A stretch of DNA of 64,000 bases from MGBC114079 sp964531385 (GTDB taxonomy: Bacteria; Bacillota; Clostridia; Lachnospirales; CAG-274), in contig CAZHGC010000007.1 in assembly GCA_964531385.1 (NCBI GenBank), forward strand, positions 1-64,000, read 5' to 3'. The translations under genes and the position numbers were made by a program. How positions within the stretch are numbered: position 1 is the first letter of the stretch; the number at the start of each line of letters is the position of its first letter. Below, in pieces: positions 16,387 to 25,661 of the stretch. The notes beneath the pieces were generated by a model. The model was not told where the DNA came from. It was given only the letters and a program-made list of their open reading frames with translations, and searched no databases.

Positions 16387-18516
16387 TCAAAAACGTTTCA
16401 GCAAATTATGCAATATCGACTTAAAAAATCCATTTTTGTTTTTAACTTCAACAAATTTATCTGAAAAATATTTTTCAAGTTCATATTGTGAATTAACAAC
16501 CTTATCTTTATCGGAAATTTTCTTTTTTTCATAACTTCCGTCCGATTTCATATACCAACCCTTTTTATTGTCCGCCCGACAAAACTCCAAAATATCAAGT
16601 ATTGTCTTTTTAGCCTCAAAATTTTTAATGTTAATAAAAACTTCAACCCGTCGCCTTGTATTTCTGTTCAAAAAATCCCCCGAACCAATATAAATTTTTT
16701 CTCTTCCGTTTTTGCCAAAGCAAAAAATTCTCGAGTGTTCAAGATACTTCCCAACAATGCTTTTTATTGTAATATTCTCCGTATGCCCCAAAACACCCGA
16801 ACTCAAACAACAAATCCCTCTAACATATAGTTCAATTTTAACACCTTTACAAGATGCCTCAACAAGCTTGTTCATAATGTCAACATCGTTCATCGAATTA
16901 ATTTTAATTGCAATAAAGCCGTCACCATATTGCTCATGATATTCAATTTCCTCGTCAATACATTTAATAACATTTGTTTTAAAACAATTCGGAGCAATCC
17001 ACAAGCTTCTGCTTTTTTCAACAACTTCGCCCAAACATAAAGCCTTAAACAAATCATTTGCATCAAGCCCAACATCATAATCAGCGGTAATATAATGTAT
17101 ATCTGTATATTGTTCAGATGTTTTTTCGTTATAATTTCCCGTTCCAACTTGTGTTATGTAAGTAATTTTATTATGATGTTTTTTTGTAATCAAGCAAATT
17201 TTTGCGTGAACTTTGTAATCGCTCAATCCGTAAATAACCGTACAGCCCGCATCTTCAAGAATTTTTGAATAATCAATATTGCTTTGCTCGTCAAATCTTG
17301 CACGAAGTTCAAGAAGACATAAAACCTCTTTTCCTCTTTCCGCAGCATATGCCAAAGCCGAAACAACTTTGCTGTGGCTTGCAAGGCGATAAAGCGAAAT
17401 TTTAATCGACAAAACAGAAGGGTCATCAGCCGCCTCATAAAGCAAATCAACAAAAGTTCCAAAACTTTGAAAAGGAACGTTAAAAAGCAAATCGTTTTGC
17501 TCAATATATTTAATAAGAGAACCTTTTTCAAGGTCAATACATCTAACAGCTTTGTTTTCAGCAAATAAAAGCTTTTTATCGTTTAAATTTAAAGTTTTAT
17601 ACAACCCAAAACCAAAAGAAAAATTCAACGGAATTTTTTCTGTAAAAATAATATCGGAACAACAGCCAAGCTTATCGCAAATAAATTCTTTAAGCTTGCC
17701 CGATAATTCACTGCAAACCTGAATTCTAACAGGTGCAAGACTTCTCCTTTTTTTTAGCATATTTTGCATAATTCCCCTAAAGTCAACATCGTTGTCCGAA
17801 TCCAAAAAAGCCTCATCAATAGTAATATCTGCGTTTCTTGTAACTCTAATTTTGTGAACTTCATTAACATCGTATTTCGAAAAAAGTTTTTTTGCATAAA
17901 ACTTAACTCCGTCAGCAATAAACGCAACCTTTTTTCTTCCCTCAACAGTAAACGTAAAATAAGTATCTCTTATATTAACCGGAATAATTCCAATTTTGTT
18001 GTCATCGTGTTTTGATTCAAGCGTTGCAATAACATAAATATCTTTGTTTTTAAGAAAAGGAAACGGGTGATTTCTGTCAATAATTTGGGGTGACAAAATA
18101 GGAAAAATTTCTTCCGAGAAATATTTTTCTGTAATAAGTCTTTCAATTTTTGATAAATTTTCAAAATCAATAATATCAATATCTTGATTTTTAAGTTCTT
18201 TAACAATTTGTCGGTATCCTTTTTCAACAACAGGCTCCATAAGTTCAACATGCTTGTAAATTTCCTTAATCTGTTTCTTTCCGCTCCAACCCGTCTTGTC
18301 GTCAACCTTGTTTGGAAAATTCTCCAAACTCTCCATAAGCGAACCAACTCTAACCATAAAAAATTCATCAAGATTTGAAAAATAAATCGCCATAAACTTC
18401 AAACGTTCAAACAATGGGTTATAATCATCAAAAGCTTCAAACAAAACTCGTCTGTTAAATTCAAGCCAACTCAGTTCTCTGTTAATGAACAGCTTTTTTT
18501 CAAAACTTTCTCCCAT
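16387..18516 (-). CDS. ppk1: Polyphosphate kinase 1
   Basis: Reversibly polymerises the gamma-phosphate of ATP into inorganic polyphosphate. It has 709 residues, the family's usual size. The N-terminal domain opens with FINRELSWLEFNRRVLFEA. The catalytic phospho-histidine region is in YGLSDYKVHAKICLITKK, and two phospholipase D-like C-terminal domains follow, the second with RIFCFGKNGREKIYIGSGD. It overlaps the end of ppx by 46 bp and has its own GGGAGGG site, so the pair is coupled. Together with the neighbouring Pst system this makes a phosphate storage module. Confidence 0.95.
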   Translation of the reverse strand: MGESFEKKLFINRELSWLEFNRRVLFEAFDDYNPLFERLKFMAIYFSNLDEFFMVRVGSLMESLENFPNKVDDKTGWSGKKQIKEIYKHVELMEPVVEKGYRQIVKELKNQDIDIIDFENLSKIERLITEKYFSEEIFPILSPQIIDRNHPFPFLKNKDIYVIATLESKHDDNKIGIIPVNIRDTYFTFTVEGRKKVAFIADGVKFYAKKLFSKYDVNEVHKIRVTRNADITIDEAFLDSDNDVDFRGIMQNMLKKRRSLAPVRIQVCSELSGKLKEFICDKLGCCSDIIFTEKIPLNFSFGFGLYKTLNLNDKKLLFAENKAVRCIDLEKGSLIKYIEQNDLLFNVPFQSFGTFVDLLYEAADDPSVLSIKISLYRLASHSKVVSALAYAAERGKEVLCLLELRARFDEQSNIDYSKILEDAGCTVIYGLSDYKVHAKICLITKKHHNKITYITQVGTGNYNEKTSEQYTDIHYITADYDVGLDANDLFKALCLGEVVEKSRSLWIAPNCFKTNVIKCIDEEIEYHEQYGDGFIAIKINSMNDVDIMNKLVEASCKGVKIELYVRGICCLSSGVLGHTENITIKSIVGKYLEHSRIFCFGKNGREKIYIGSGDFLNRNTRRRVEVFINIKNFEAKKTILDILEFCRADNKKGWYMKSDGSYEKKKISDKDKVVNSQYELEKYFSDKFVEVKNKNGFFKSILHNLLKRF

Positions 18517-19397
18517 AAATATCCCTCCCTGACGCTTCCTTTAACCGTTTGAATTTTTTTCGCACCAATATACTTGCAAACAGTCCTCAAAACAATAAGT
18601 CCCGGAATTATAGTGTAAACCCTTTCGGGAATAACGTGGCATATAAAGCTTATGCCCTTAATATCCATTTTATAAATAGTTTTAATTATATCATCGATTT
18701 GTTCAACGGTAAGCTGATAATTCGATGCAATCTTATCCCCGCCAATCATCGCTCTGTGAAGTTTTGCAGCTGCTCTCGCCGACCCTCCAATAGCATAAAC
18801 TTTTTCAAAACCAAGCCCTTTAAGGCTTTTGTCTTTTCCAAGTTCTTTTTTAACAGCCTCTTTAATTTTTTTAATCTCACTTTTTTTCGGCAAAAGTCCG
18901 TCAACAAAACTTTTATAAATCAGTAAACTGCCAATTTTAAACGAAGCCGACTTATCAATTTTATCATTAAAAAAAGAAAACAATTGACAACTTCCACCGC
19001 CCAAATCAAGACCAACACCGCATTTTCCATCAACATACCTTTTTATTCCAACATAGTCATAAAAAATCTCCTCTTCAGAAGAAATAACTTGCATATCAAA
19101 TCCAAGTTCATTTCTAACCTTAAAAACAACATCATCTTTGTTTTTAACATTCCTCAAAGATGCCGTTGCAAAACAATAAACATCGTCGCATTTTATAACT
19201 TCAATAAGCTCCTTAACAGCTTTCAAAGCTTCCATAAGCTTTATAACTCCGTCATAGTTCAAAACGCCTTTGTCAACAAATTCAATAAGTCCAACAAATT
19301 GCCTTTCGTTTACAATCTCGCTAATATTTTCTCCGTCAATTTTATAAACAACAATTCTAACAGTATTCGAACCAACATCAATAACACCAATTTTCAT
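18471..19397 (-). CDS. ppx: Ppx/GppA family exopolyphosphatase
   Basis: An actin-fold phosphatase that removes terminal phosphates from polyphosphate and/or converts pppGpp to ppGpp. It has 308 residues and so corresponds to the short two-domain form without the C-terminal HD extension. Motifs: IDVGSNTVRIVVY at the N-terminus and GLDLGGGSCQLF near residue 133, with the ATP-ase-like GGSARAAAK later. It is the first gene of a two-gene unit with ppk1. A nested hairpin at 19481-19549 separates it from phoU. Which substrate dominates cannot be decided from sequence. Confidence 0.9.
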   Translation of the reverse strand: MKIGVIDVGSNTVRIVVYKIDGENISEIVNERQFVGLIEFVDKGVLNYDGVIKLMEALKAVKELIEVIKCDDVYCFATASLRNVKNKDDVVFKVRNELGFDMQVISSEEEIFYDYVGIKRYVDGKCGVGLDLGGGSCQLFSFFNDKIDKSASFKIGSLLIYKSFVDGLLPKKSEIKKIKEAVKKELGKDKSLKGLGFEKVYAIGGSARAAAKLHRAMIGGDKIASNYQLTVEQIDDIIKTIYKMDIKGISFICHVIPERVYTIIPGLIVLRTVCKYIGAKKIQTVKGSVREGYLWEKVLKKSCSLTEN

Positions 19398-19480
19398 TTC
19401 AAATCTCCAATCAAAAATCCCAAATAAATTATAAATACATTATAATTTGTCATTCCAACAATGTCAAAACAAAAAAATTA

Positions 19481-19549
19481 GGACAATGCCACACAAAAGC
19501 CCAAAATAATATTTTCATACGTGGCATTAAACTCAATGTGACTTTGTCC
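19481..19549 (-). terminator. Nested hairpin between phoU and ppx (terminator or attenuator)
   Basis: The outer stem GGACAA/TTGTCC encloses AATGCCAC/GTGGCATT. On the minus strand it is followed by TAATTTTTTTG. It starts nine bases after the phoU stop and ends about 85 bases before ppx. It probably terminates the pst-phoU transcript; partial read-through could feed ppx-ppk1. Confidence 0.6.
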
Positions 19550-19557
19550 CAATAAAA

Positions 19558-20220
19558 TTATAAAATTCTTTGATTTTTATATTCTCCCGTTTCCAAAAAT
19601 TCCGTCCACTCGCAAATATTTTCTGCGTGGTCGCCAATTCTTTCAAAATATTTTGCAATCATAAGGAAATCAATGCACATATCAATATTATCAGAAGAAT
19701 TTTTAAGTGTCTCAACAACCTCTGTTTTAACTTTATTAAAAAGTTCATCAACTTCATCGTCTCTCTTTTTAATTTCAACAGCAGCTTCGGTGTCGCCGTT
19801 TATAAATGCCGTAATTGCCTCGTGAAGCATTTTTATAACAACCTCCGACATAGGGGGTATGTGTTCAATAATGTTAAAAACATAATCGCCGTCAAGCCTC
19901 AAAACAAGTTCGGAAATATCGGCTGCGTGGTCGCCAATTCTTTCCATATCCGTAACCATTTTAAGTGCCGTTGAAACAATTCTCAAATCTTTTGCAACAG
20001 GTTGCTGCCTCAAAATAATTGATAAACATTTAGATTCAATGAGTTTTTCCATATCATCAATAACCCTGTCTTTTTCAATAGTTCTTTTAGCAATGGAAGC
20101 ATCTTTGTTTTTCAAAGCAATAACCGAATTTTCAATAGCCTGTTCAATCAACGCCCCCATTTTTATAAGTTCAATATTAAGCTGTTCAAGCTCGTGTTCA
20201 AATGCAGGTCTCCCGCTCAT
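19558..20220 (-). CDS. phoU: Phosphate signalling and transport regulator PhoU
   Basis: A cytoplasmic all-helical protein that links the Pst transporter to the PhoR kinase and restrains phosphate uptake. It has about 220 residues with two three-helix repeats. Each repeat carries the metal-binding signature: TDMERIGDHAADI and KYFERIGDHAENI. I place the start at ATG 20220, eleven bases after AAGGAG; an in-frame GTG at 20232 directly abuts the site. It is the last gene of pstSCAB-phoU, 26 bases after pstB. Confidence 0.95.
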   Translation of the reverse strand: MSGRPAFEHELEQLNIELIKMGALIEQAIENSVIALKNKDASIAKRTIEKDRVIDDMEKLIESKCLSIILRQQPVAKDLRIVSTALKMVTDMERIGDHAADISELVLRLDGDYVFNIIEHIPPMSEVVIKMLHEAITAFINGDTEAAVEIKKRDDEVDELFNKVKTEVVETLKNSSDNIDMCIDFLMIAKYFERIGDHAENICEWTEFLETGEYKNQRIL

Positions 20221-20246
20221 TAAAATACACACTCCTTAATAAAAAA

Positions 20247-21011
20247 TCAACCAAAACGGCCGGTAATATAATCCTCTGTTCTTTTGTCGTTAGGTCTTGA
20301 AAAAATATCATCGGTTTTCCCAAATTCAATCATTTCTCCAACAAGGAAAAACGCAGTATTATCAGAAATTCTCGCTGCTTGTTGCATATTGTGTGTAACA
20401 ATCGCAACAGTATATCTTTCTTTAAGTTCCGACATAAGCTCTTCAATTTTCAAAGTAGAAATCGGGTCAAGAGCTGAAGTCGGTTCGTCCATAAGTAAAA
20501 CGTCAGGTTTAACCGCCAAAGCTCTGGCAATGCAAAGACGTTGTTGCTGTCCTCCGGAAAGCCCAAGTGCCGATTTTTTAAGCCTGTCTTTAACCTCGTC
20601 AAAAATAGCAGCACCTCTCAAACTTTCCTCAACAATATCGTCAAGCTTTGCTTTTGATTTAATTCCATGAATACGTGGACCATATGCAATATTGTCATAA
20701 ATGCTCATAGGAAAAGGATTTGGTTGTTGAAACACCATACCAACTTTTTTTCTCAAAAGAGTTGTATCAACTTTCGACGAATAAATGTTTTCATTGTCAA
20801 GAAGAACCTCCCCTTCAATTCTAACATTTTCAACCAAATCATTCATTCTGTTCAAAGTTTTAAGAAACGTTGATTTTCCACACCCCGAAGGTCCAATAAA
20901 AGCCGTAATTTCTTTTTTGGGTATATCAATATTAATGTTCTTCAGTGCGTGATTTAATCCATAAAACAAATTCAAATTTTTAACGCTGATTTTTATATAT
21001 CCGTTATCCAT
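20247..21011 (-). CDS. pstB: Phosphate ABC transporter ATP-binding protein
   Basis: The ATPase that powers high-affinity phosphate import. It has 254 residues. Walker A is GPSGCGKST (about 42-50), then the Q-loop VFQQPNPFPMSIYDNIAYG, which is characteristic of PstB, the signature LSGGQQQR, Walker B LLMDEPTSALD and the switch His in VTHNMQQAARISD. AGAGG precedes the ATG. It lies 154 bases after pstA and before phoU. Confidence 0.97.
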   Translation of the reverse strand: MDNGYIKISVKNLNLFYGLNHALKNINIDIPKKEITAFIGPSGCGKSTFLKTLNRMNDLVENVRIEGEVLLDNENIYSSKVDTTLLRKKVGMVFQQPNPFPMSIYDNIAYGPRIHGIKSKAKLDDIVEESLRGAAIFDEVKDRLKKSALGLSGGQQQRLCIARALAVKPDVLLMDEPTSALDPISTLKIEELMSELKERYTVAIVTHNMQQAARISDNTAFFLVGEMIEFGKTDDIFSRPNDKRTEDYITGRFG

Positions 21012-21165
21012 AACACAAAACCTCTTTTTAAAATTTTTAAATAAAATAATTTCCGAACATCTGAAAAAAATAATTTTAACAATAATAAAATTTCACTTCA
21101 AACATTAAACAAACACAATTATAATTTTGCATTTTTGTCAAATTATAACTTGTCTTAAAATTCAA

Positions 21166-22014
21166 TTATTTTCTTTTTCTAACAACAAATTTTGTCATAG
21201 CATTTATAAAAAGAACTATACATATCAAAACAAACGCAATTGCAAAAGCATTGTCATAGTCAGCCTTCGACATACTTAAATACATTTGAATTGTAAGCGA
21301 CCCACCTGAATTTCCAATGTGTGAAAACAATGCCTTCGGAAGAAGATACCCGCTTCCCGCAGTAAAAAGCAATGCCGCCGATTCGCCAACAATTCTGCCA
21401 ATGCTCAAAATAACTCCCGTTATAATTCCCGGCATAGAACTCGGAAGTATAATCGTTCTAATCATATACCATTTTGTAGCACCAATTCCCAAAGCTCCGC
21501 TTCTATAGCTTTCCGGAACAGTTTTCAAAGCTTCTTGAGTTGTCCTGATAATAATCGGCAAAACCATAATAGTAAGAGTTAAACAACCGCATATTATCGA
21601 AAATCCCATTCCAAGAGATATTCCAAAAAACACCATACCAAATAACCCATAAATAATCGAAGGAATTCCCGCAAGAGTTTCTGTTGTAAATTCAATAATC
21701 TTAACAAATTTTCCCGGCTTTGCATATTCGTTCAAATAAATTGCCGAACCAATTCCAATAGGAGTCGCAATAAGTAAAGTTATAACAATAATGTACAAAG
21801 TGTTAACAATGTTTCCAAGAATACCAAAAGTTCCCTCAACAGCACTCGGAACAGTTGATAAAAATTCAAAACTAACTGAACTTCCGCCCCTATAAACAAC
21901 ATATGCTATAATCCCCAAAACAATGAACATAGAAAAAAGTGTCGAAAAATATATAAGTGCTTTAAAAAAAACATCTGAAAATCTTACTTTTTTATCATAA
22001 ATGCTTTGCTCCAT
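21166..22014 (-). CDS. pstA: Phosphate ABC transporter permease PstA
   Basis: Inner-membrane half of the phosphate channel with 282 residues and six predicted helices. The EAA-type loop that contacts PstB reads ALKTVPESYRSGALGIGATKW. Its start overlaps the pstC stop by one base, so the two permeases are translationally coupled. Confidence 0.95.
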   Translation of the reverse strand: MEQSIYDKKVRFSDVFFKALIYFSTLFSMFIVLGIIAYVVYRGGSSVSFEFLSTVPSAVEGTFGILGNIVNTLYIIVITLLIATPIGIGSAIYLNEYAKPGKFVKIIEFTTETLAGIPSIIYGLFGMVFFGISLGMGFSIICGCLTLTIMVLPIIIRTTQEALKTVPESYRSGALGIGATKWYMIRTIILPSSMPGIITGVILSIGRIVGESAALLFTAGSGYLLPKALFSHIGNSGGSLTIQMYLSMSKADYDNAFAIAFVLICIVLFINAMTKFVVRKRK

Positions 22015-23012
22015 TATCTCTCGCCTCCTTTTTTAAGAATTCTCGTAACAGCAATGTTAATAACCATAATAAATACGAATAAAACAAGTCCAACCGTAAA
22101 CAAAGCCTCTCTGTGAAGTCCCTGAGAATAAGACATTTCCGAAACAATCCCCGTTGTAAGAAAACGAACCGAATTAAACGGAAGCGGAGCATTAATTGAG
22201 TTTCCCGAAACAAGAACAATCGCCATAGCCTCTCCAATAGCACGTCCAACACCAAGAACAACAGAAGTTATAATTCCCGACTTTGCCGCAGGAAGTGTAA
22301 CCTTAAAAATTGTTTGAATTTTTGTTGCCCCAAGCCCCAAAGAAGCTTGTTTAAGTTGAGGAGAAACCGCACGTATCGACGTTTCCGAAACATTAACAAC
22401 CGTTGGAAGAACCATAATTGCCAAAACAATAATTGCAGAAATCAAATTCGCCCCTCCCGTAAATTGGTGGTCAGGTGAATTTTTAAAAATAGCAAGTTCC
22501 AAATCATACATCAACGGGTTAATAATTATAAGACCGATAATACCATAAACAATTGAAGGAATTCCCGCAAGAAGTTCAATAGCCGGTTTAACAACTTTAG
22601 CAACCTTTTTGTTTGCAATTTCAGAAATAAAAACCGCTGTCAAAACACCAATCGGAACACCAATCAAAACTGCCGCAGAAGTTCCGATAATCGAAGTCAA
22701 TATAATATATGCAATACCAAAGCTCGGTTCTGCCGCCGTTGGCTTCCAAACAGAATTAAAAAGCATATCCGTAATACCAATCTCAAAAATTGCCGGCGTT
22801 CCCGAAATAATCATATATAAAGTAATTGCCCCAACCGCACAAACAGCAACCAATGCACAAACTTTAAAAATCCATTCCATAACTTTTTCAATTAAAGCCT
22901 TACTCCTTTTGTTCCCATCAATAGAAAAAGTTTTTTCTTTTTCAATTTCAGAATTGTCAACCAAGCTCCCCTCATTGCCTTTAAAAATATTAACAACATT
23001 TGAATTAAACAT
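22014..23012 (-). CDS. pstC: Phosphate ABC transporter permease PstC
   Basis: Partner permease to PstA with about 332 residues. A cytoplasmic N-terminus of about 45 residues precedes six helices. The EAA loop is in RAVSPQLKQASLGLGATK. I prefer the ATG at 23012 over the GTG at 23018 because AGGATAGGTG then has proper spacing. It follows pstS by 52 bases. Confidence 0.94.
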   Translation of the reverse strand: MFNSNVVNIFKGNEGSLVDNSEIEKEKTFSIDGNKRSKALIEKVMEWIFKVCALVAVCAVGAITLYMIISGTPAIFEIGITDMLFNSVWKPTAAEPSFGIAYIILTSIIGTSAAVLIGVPIGVLTAVFISEIANKKVAKVVKPAIELLAGIPSIVYGIIGLIIINPLMYDLELAIFKNSPDHQFTGGANLISAIIVLAIMVLPTVVNVSETSIRAVSPQLKQASLGLGATKIQTIFKVTLPAAKSGIITSVVLGVGRAIGEAMAIVLVSGNSINAPLPFNSVRFLTTGIVSEMSYSQGLHREALFTVGLVLFVFIMVINIAVTRILKKGGER

Positions 23013-23064
23013 ATACACACCTATCCTTTAAATCCAGAAATTGTAAACATCATCAAAATTTTAA

Positions 23065-23919
23065 TTACTTTGCGGAAATCAATCCAACCATAGAAATAAT
23101 TTTCTGACCTTCTTCGCTGTCAATAAATTTAAAATATTCTTTAACAGCTTCCGGCTGAGAATTAATATCGCCTCTTGTTGCCATAATAAACGGACGTGAA
23201 AGGAAATATTTATCCGCTTTAATGTTTTCTGCCGTTGCTTCAACACTTTCAAGCTTGAAAAGTTTAACCGACTCATCAATTACATCGAGAGAAACATATC
23301 CAACAGCTCCTGGTGTTGTTGAAACTTTTGCCATAACAGCCCCCGTAGAATCAATTTCCTGAACATATTCGCATTTATCTTCAATTCCAAGAATTTCTTC
23401 AAATGCCCCCCTTGTTCCTGAACCGGCTTCTCTTCCAATTACAACAATCTGGCTATCGTTTCCCCCAATGTCTTTCCAATTTTTTATTTTTCCGCAATAA
23501 ATATCGATAAGCTGTTGTTTTGTAAGATTTTCAATTGTATTGCTTTTTTCTGTAATAACACCAATTCCGTCAATTGCAACAACGTTTTCAATAAGTCCCT
23601 TCGCCTTTTCTTCTTCTTTAAGATTTCTTGAAGAATTTCCAATGTCAACAATTCCATTTGCAACCGCTTCAATTCCTGCCCCCGAGCCTGTAAATTGAGC
23701 TTCCGCAACAACCGAAGGATATTTTTCCATAAATGCCTCATTCATAGCCGTAGCAAGCTTTTCCATAGAAGTTGAACCATTCATTTTGACGCTCCCGCTC
23801 AAATCGCCCAAAATAACATTTTCGCTTGTTTTTTCCGTTGAAGTCAAATCTCCTCCGCAACCTGCAAAAACTCCTACAACAACCAATGCACTCAAAACCA
23901 CTTTAATAATTTTTTTCAT
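23065..23919 (-). CDS. pstS: Phosphate-binding lipoprotein PstS
   Basis: Extracytoplasmic phosphate receptor with 284 residues. The signal peptide ends in the lipobox VFAGC, with Cys about residue 21, so it is a membrane-anchored lipoprotein. Binding-site phrases are visible: MNGSTSMEKL (phosphate-binding loop), AQFTGSGAGIEAV, IVVIGREAGSGTRGAFEE and the TPGAVGYVSL segment. It is the first gene of the operon and follows a Pho-box-like repeat. AAAGGAG precedes the start. Confidence 0.96.
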   Translation of the reverse strand: MKKIIKVVLSALVVVGVFAGCGGDLTSTEKTSENVILGDLSGSVKMNGSTSMEKLATAMNEAFMEKYPSVVAEAQFTGSGAGIEAVANGIVDIGNSSRNLKEEEKAKGLIENVVAIDGIGVITEKSNTIENLTKQQLIDIYCGKIKNWKDIGGNDSQIVVIGREAGSGTRGAFEEILGIEDKCEYVQEIDSTGAVMAKVSTTPGAVGYVSLDVIDESVKLFKLESVEATAENIKADKYFLSRPFIMATRGDINSQPEAVKEYFKFIDSEEGQKIISMVGLISAK

Positions 23920-24005
23920 ATTAGATTTCTCCTTTGCTCTTTTATTTTATGATAAAATTTTACTTAATTTTATTGTTTTTTTCCTACACAGTTTAGTTTA
24001 TTTTT

Positions 24006-24022
24006 TGTAAAGAATATGTAAA
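24006..24022 (-). promoter_or_regulatory. Pho-box-like direct repeat upstream of pstS
   Basis: On the minus strand two copies of TTTACA (24017-24022 and 24006-24011) are spaced 11 bp apart, and a weaker TAAACT (23995-24000) follows at the same interval. PhoP of Bacillus binds TT(A/C/T)ACA-type repeats with exactly this period. The site lies about 90 bp upstream of the pstS start. Confidence 0.5.
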
Positions 24023-24083
24023 ATAGTTCTCGCTTAAAATAACCTCCATTTGCAAAAATATCATCTAAAATTTAAACAAAAAA

Positions 24084-24107
24084 GAACCAAAGTAAAAAAC
24101 TTCGGCT
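24084..24107 (-). terminator. Second of two tandem terminators after pyk
   Basis: On the minus strand GAGCCGAAGT pairs with ACTTTGGTTC (two G-U pairs) and is followed by six T. It lies 52 bases beyond the stronger terminator at 24159-24191. Confidence 0.6.
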
Positions 24108-24158
24108 CAAATTGTATAAAACTTAAATTAACAAAAATTTTTAAATTGCAAAAAAACA

Positions 24159-24191
24159 GGCTTAAAAAGGTGTAATCTGCCTTTTTAAGCC
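24159..24191 (-). terminator. Strong intrinsic terminator of pfkA-pyk
   Basis: A perfect 12-bp stem, GGCTTAAAAAGG with its complement, and on the minus strand seven T after one GC-rich pair. It starts 27 bases after the pyk stop. Confidence 0.88.
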
Positions 24192-24218
24192 CATTCTTAT
24201 AAAATAACTATATTAAAA

Positions 24219-25646
24219 TTATTGTTTTCCAACAACATAAACTTTTAAAGTATTTGTTGTTCCTGCAATTCCAACAGGCGTTCCGCCAACAAGAACAACA
24301 ACATCGCCGTCTTTCGTGTTTCCAAGTTTGAAAGCTTCGTCAAAAGCTGCTTCAAACAAATCAAAACCTGTTGTTGTAATTGTTTCAAGCATATTTGGAT
24401 AACAACCCCAAATAAGGTTAAGCTGTCTTTTAACTTTCTCGTCCGGAGTAAATGCAAAAATAGGACATACCGGTCTGAATTTCGAAACTTGTTTAACTGT
24501 AAATCCGGATTTTGAAACAGCCAAAATGCAAGATGCGTTCAAATCTGCCGCAGTTGTGCAAGTTGCGTGACCAATAGCATCTGTAACGTTGCTTGCCGTA
24601 AAAGGTCTCTTTCTTGCAAATTCTTTTGCGTAATCTATAGAACTTTCAACTTTCGTAGCAATTTTAACCATAGTTTTAACAGCCTCAACAGGATAGTTTC
24701 CCTTTGCAGTTTCTCCCGAAAGCATAATTGCGTCTGTTCCGTCAAAAATTGCATTTGCAACGTCACTTGCTTCCGCTCTTGTTGGGCGAGGATTTGAAAC
24801 CATTGATTCAAGCATTTGTGTTGCTGTAATAACAAGCTTGCCTTGTTCTTTACATTTTCTAATCATTTCTTTTTGAATTACAGGAACTTCTTCAAGAGGA
24901 ATTTCAACACCCATGTCACCTCTTGCAACCATAATTCCGTCTGTAACTTCAAGAATTTCGTCAAGATTTTCAATACCCTCACGATTTTCAATTTTTGAAA
25001 TAATCTGAATGTTCGAACCACCGTTTTCTTCAAGGAGTTTGCGAATTTCTTTAACGTCATCTGCCGAACGGATAAAAGAAGCCGCAATATAATCAAAACC
25101 AATTTTAATACCAAATTTTATATCTTCAATATCTTTTTCCGCAAGTGCAGGAAGACCCAAATGCACATCAGGAAGATTAACACCTTTTCTTGAGCCGAGA
25201 GAGCCCGAATTAATGATTTCGCAAATAACATCGTTACCTTTAATTTCAATAACTTTAAGCTCAATCAAACCATCATCGACAAGAACTGTTGAACCAACTT
25301 TCAAATCTTTTGTAATATTATCGTAAGTAACGGCAACTCTTGTTTCGTCACCCTCAATATCGTCTGTTGTAAGAATAAATTTGTTTCCTTTAACCAATTC
25401 AACAGGCTCTTTTTTCAAAAGCTTTGTTCTGATTTCAGGGCCTTTTGTGTCCAAAATCAAAGGAATCGGAAGGTCAAGTTCTTCTCTGATTTTTTTAATT
25501 CTTTCAATAGTTTCACCGTGTGATTCGTGACTGCCATGTGAAAAATTAATTCTTGCGGCATTCACTCCGGCTTGAAAAAGTTCTCTAATTTTTTCAACTG
25601 AGTTACTTGCAGGGCCTATTGTTGCAACAATCTTTGTCTTTCGCAT
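24219..25646 (-). CDS. pyk: Pyruvate kinase
   Basis: Converts PEP and ADP to pyruvate and ATP. It has 475 residues, the form without the C-terminal PEP-utiliser extension found in Bacillus. Motifs: TKIVATIGPAS at the N-terminus, ARINFSHGSHE, LDTKGPEIRT, the active-site signature IQIISKIENREGIEN (Lys and Glu), MVARGDMGVEIP and ITATQMLESM. It lies 15 bases after pfkA, forming the usual clostridial pfkA-pyk pair. Confidence 0.97.
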   Translation of the reverse strand: MRKTKIVATIGPASNSVEKIRELFQAGVNAARINFSHGSHESHGETIERIKKIREELDLPIPLILDTKGPEIRTKLLKKEPVELVKGNKFILTTDDIEGDETRVAVTYDNITKDLKVGSTVLVDDGLIELKVIEIKGNDVICEIINSGSLGSRKGVNLPDVHLGLPALAEKDIEDIKFGIKIGFDYIAASFIRSADDVKEIRKLLEENGGSNIQIISKIENREGIENLDEILEVTDGIMVARGDMGVEIPLEEVPVIQKEMIRKCKEQGKLVITATQMLESMVSNPRPTRAEASDVANAIFDGTDAIMLSGETAKGNYPVEAVKTMVKIATKVESSIDYAKEFARKRPFTASNVTDAIGHATCTTAADLNASCILAVSKSGFTVKQVSKFRPVCPIFAFTPDEKVKRQLNLIWGCYPNMLETITTTGFDLFEAAFDEAFKLGNTKDGDVVVLVGGTPVGIAGTTNTLKVYVVGKQ

Positions 25647-25661
25647 AAATCATACTCCTTT

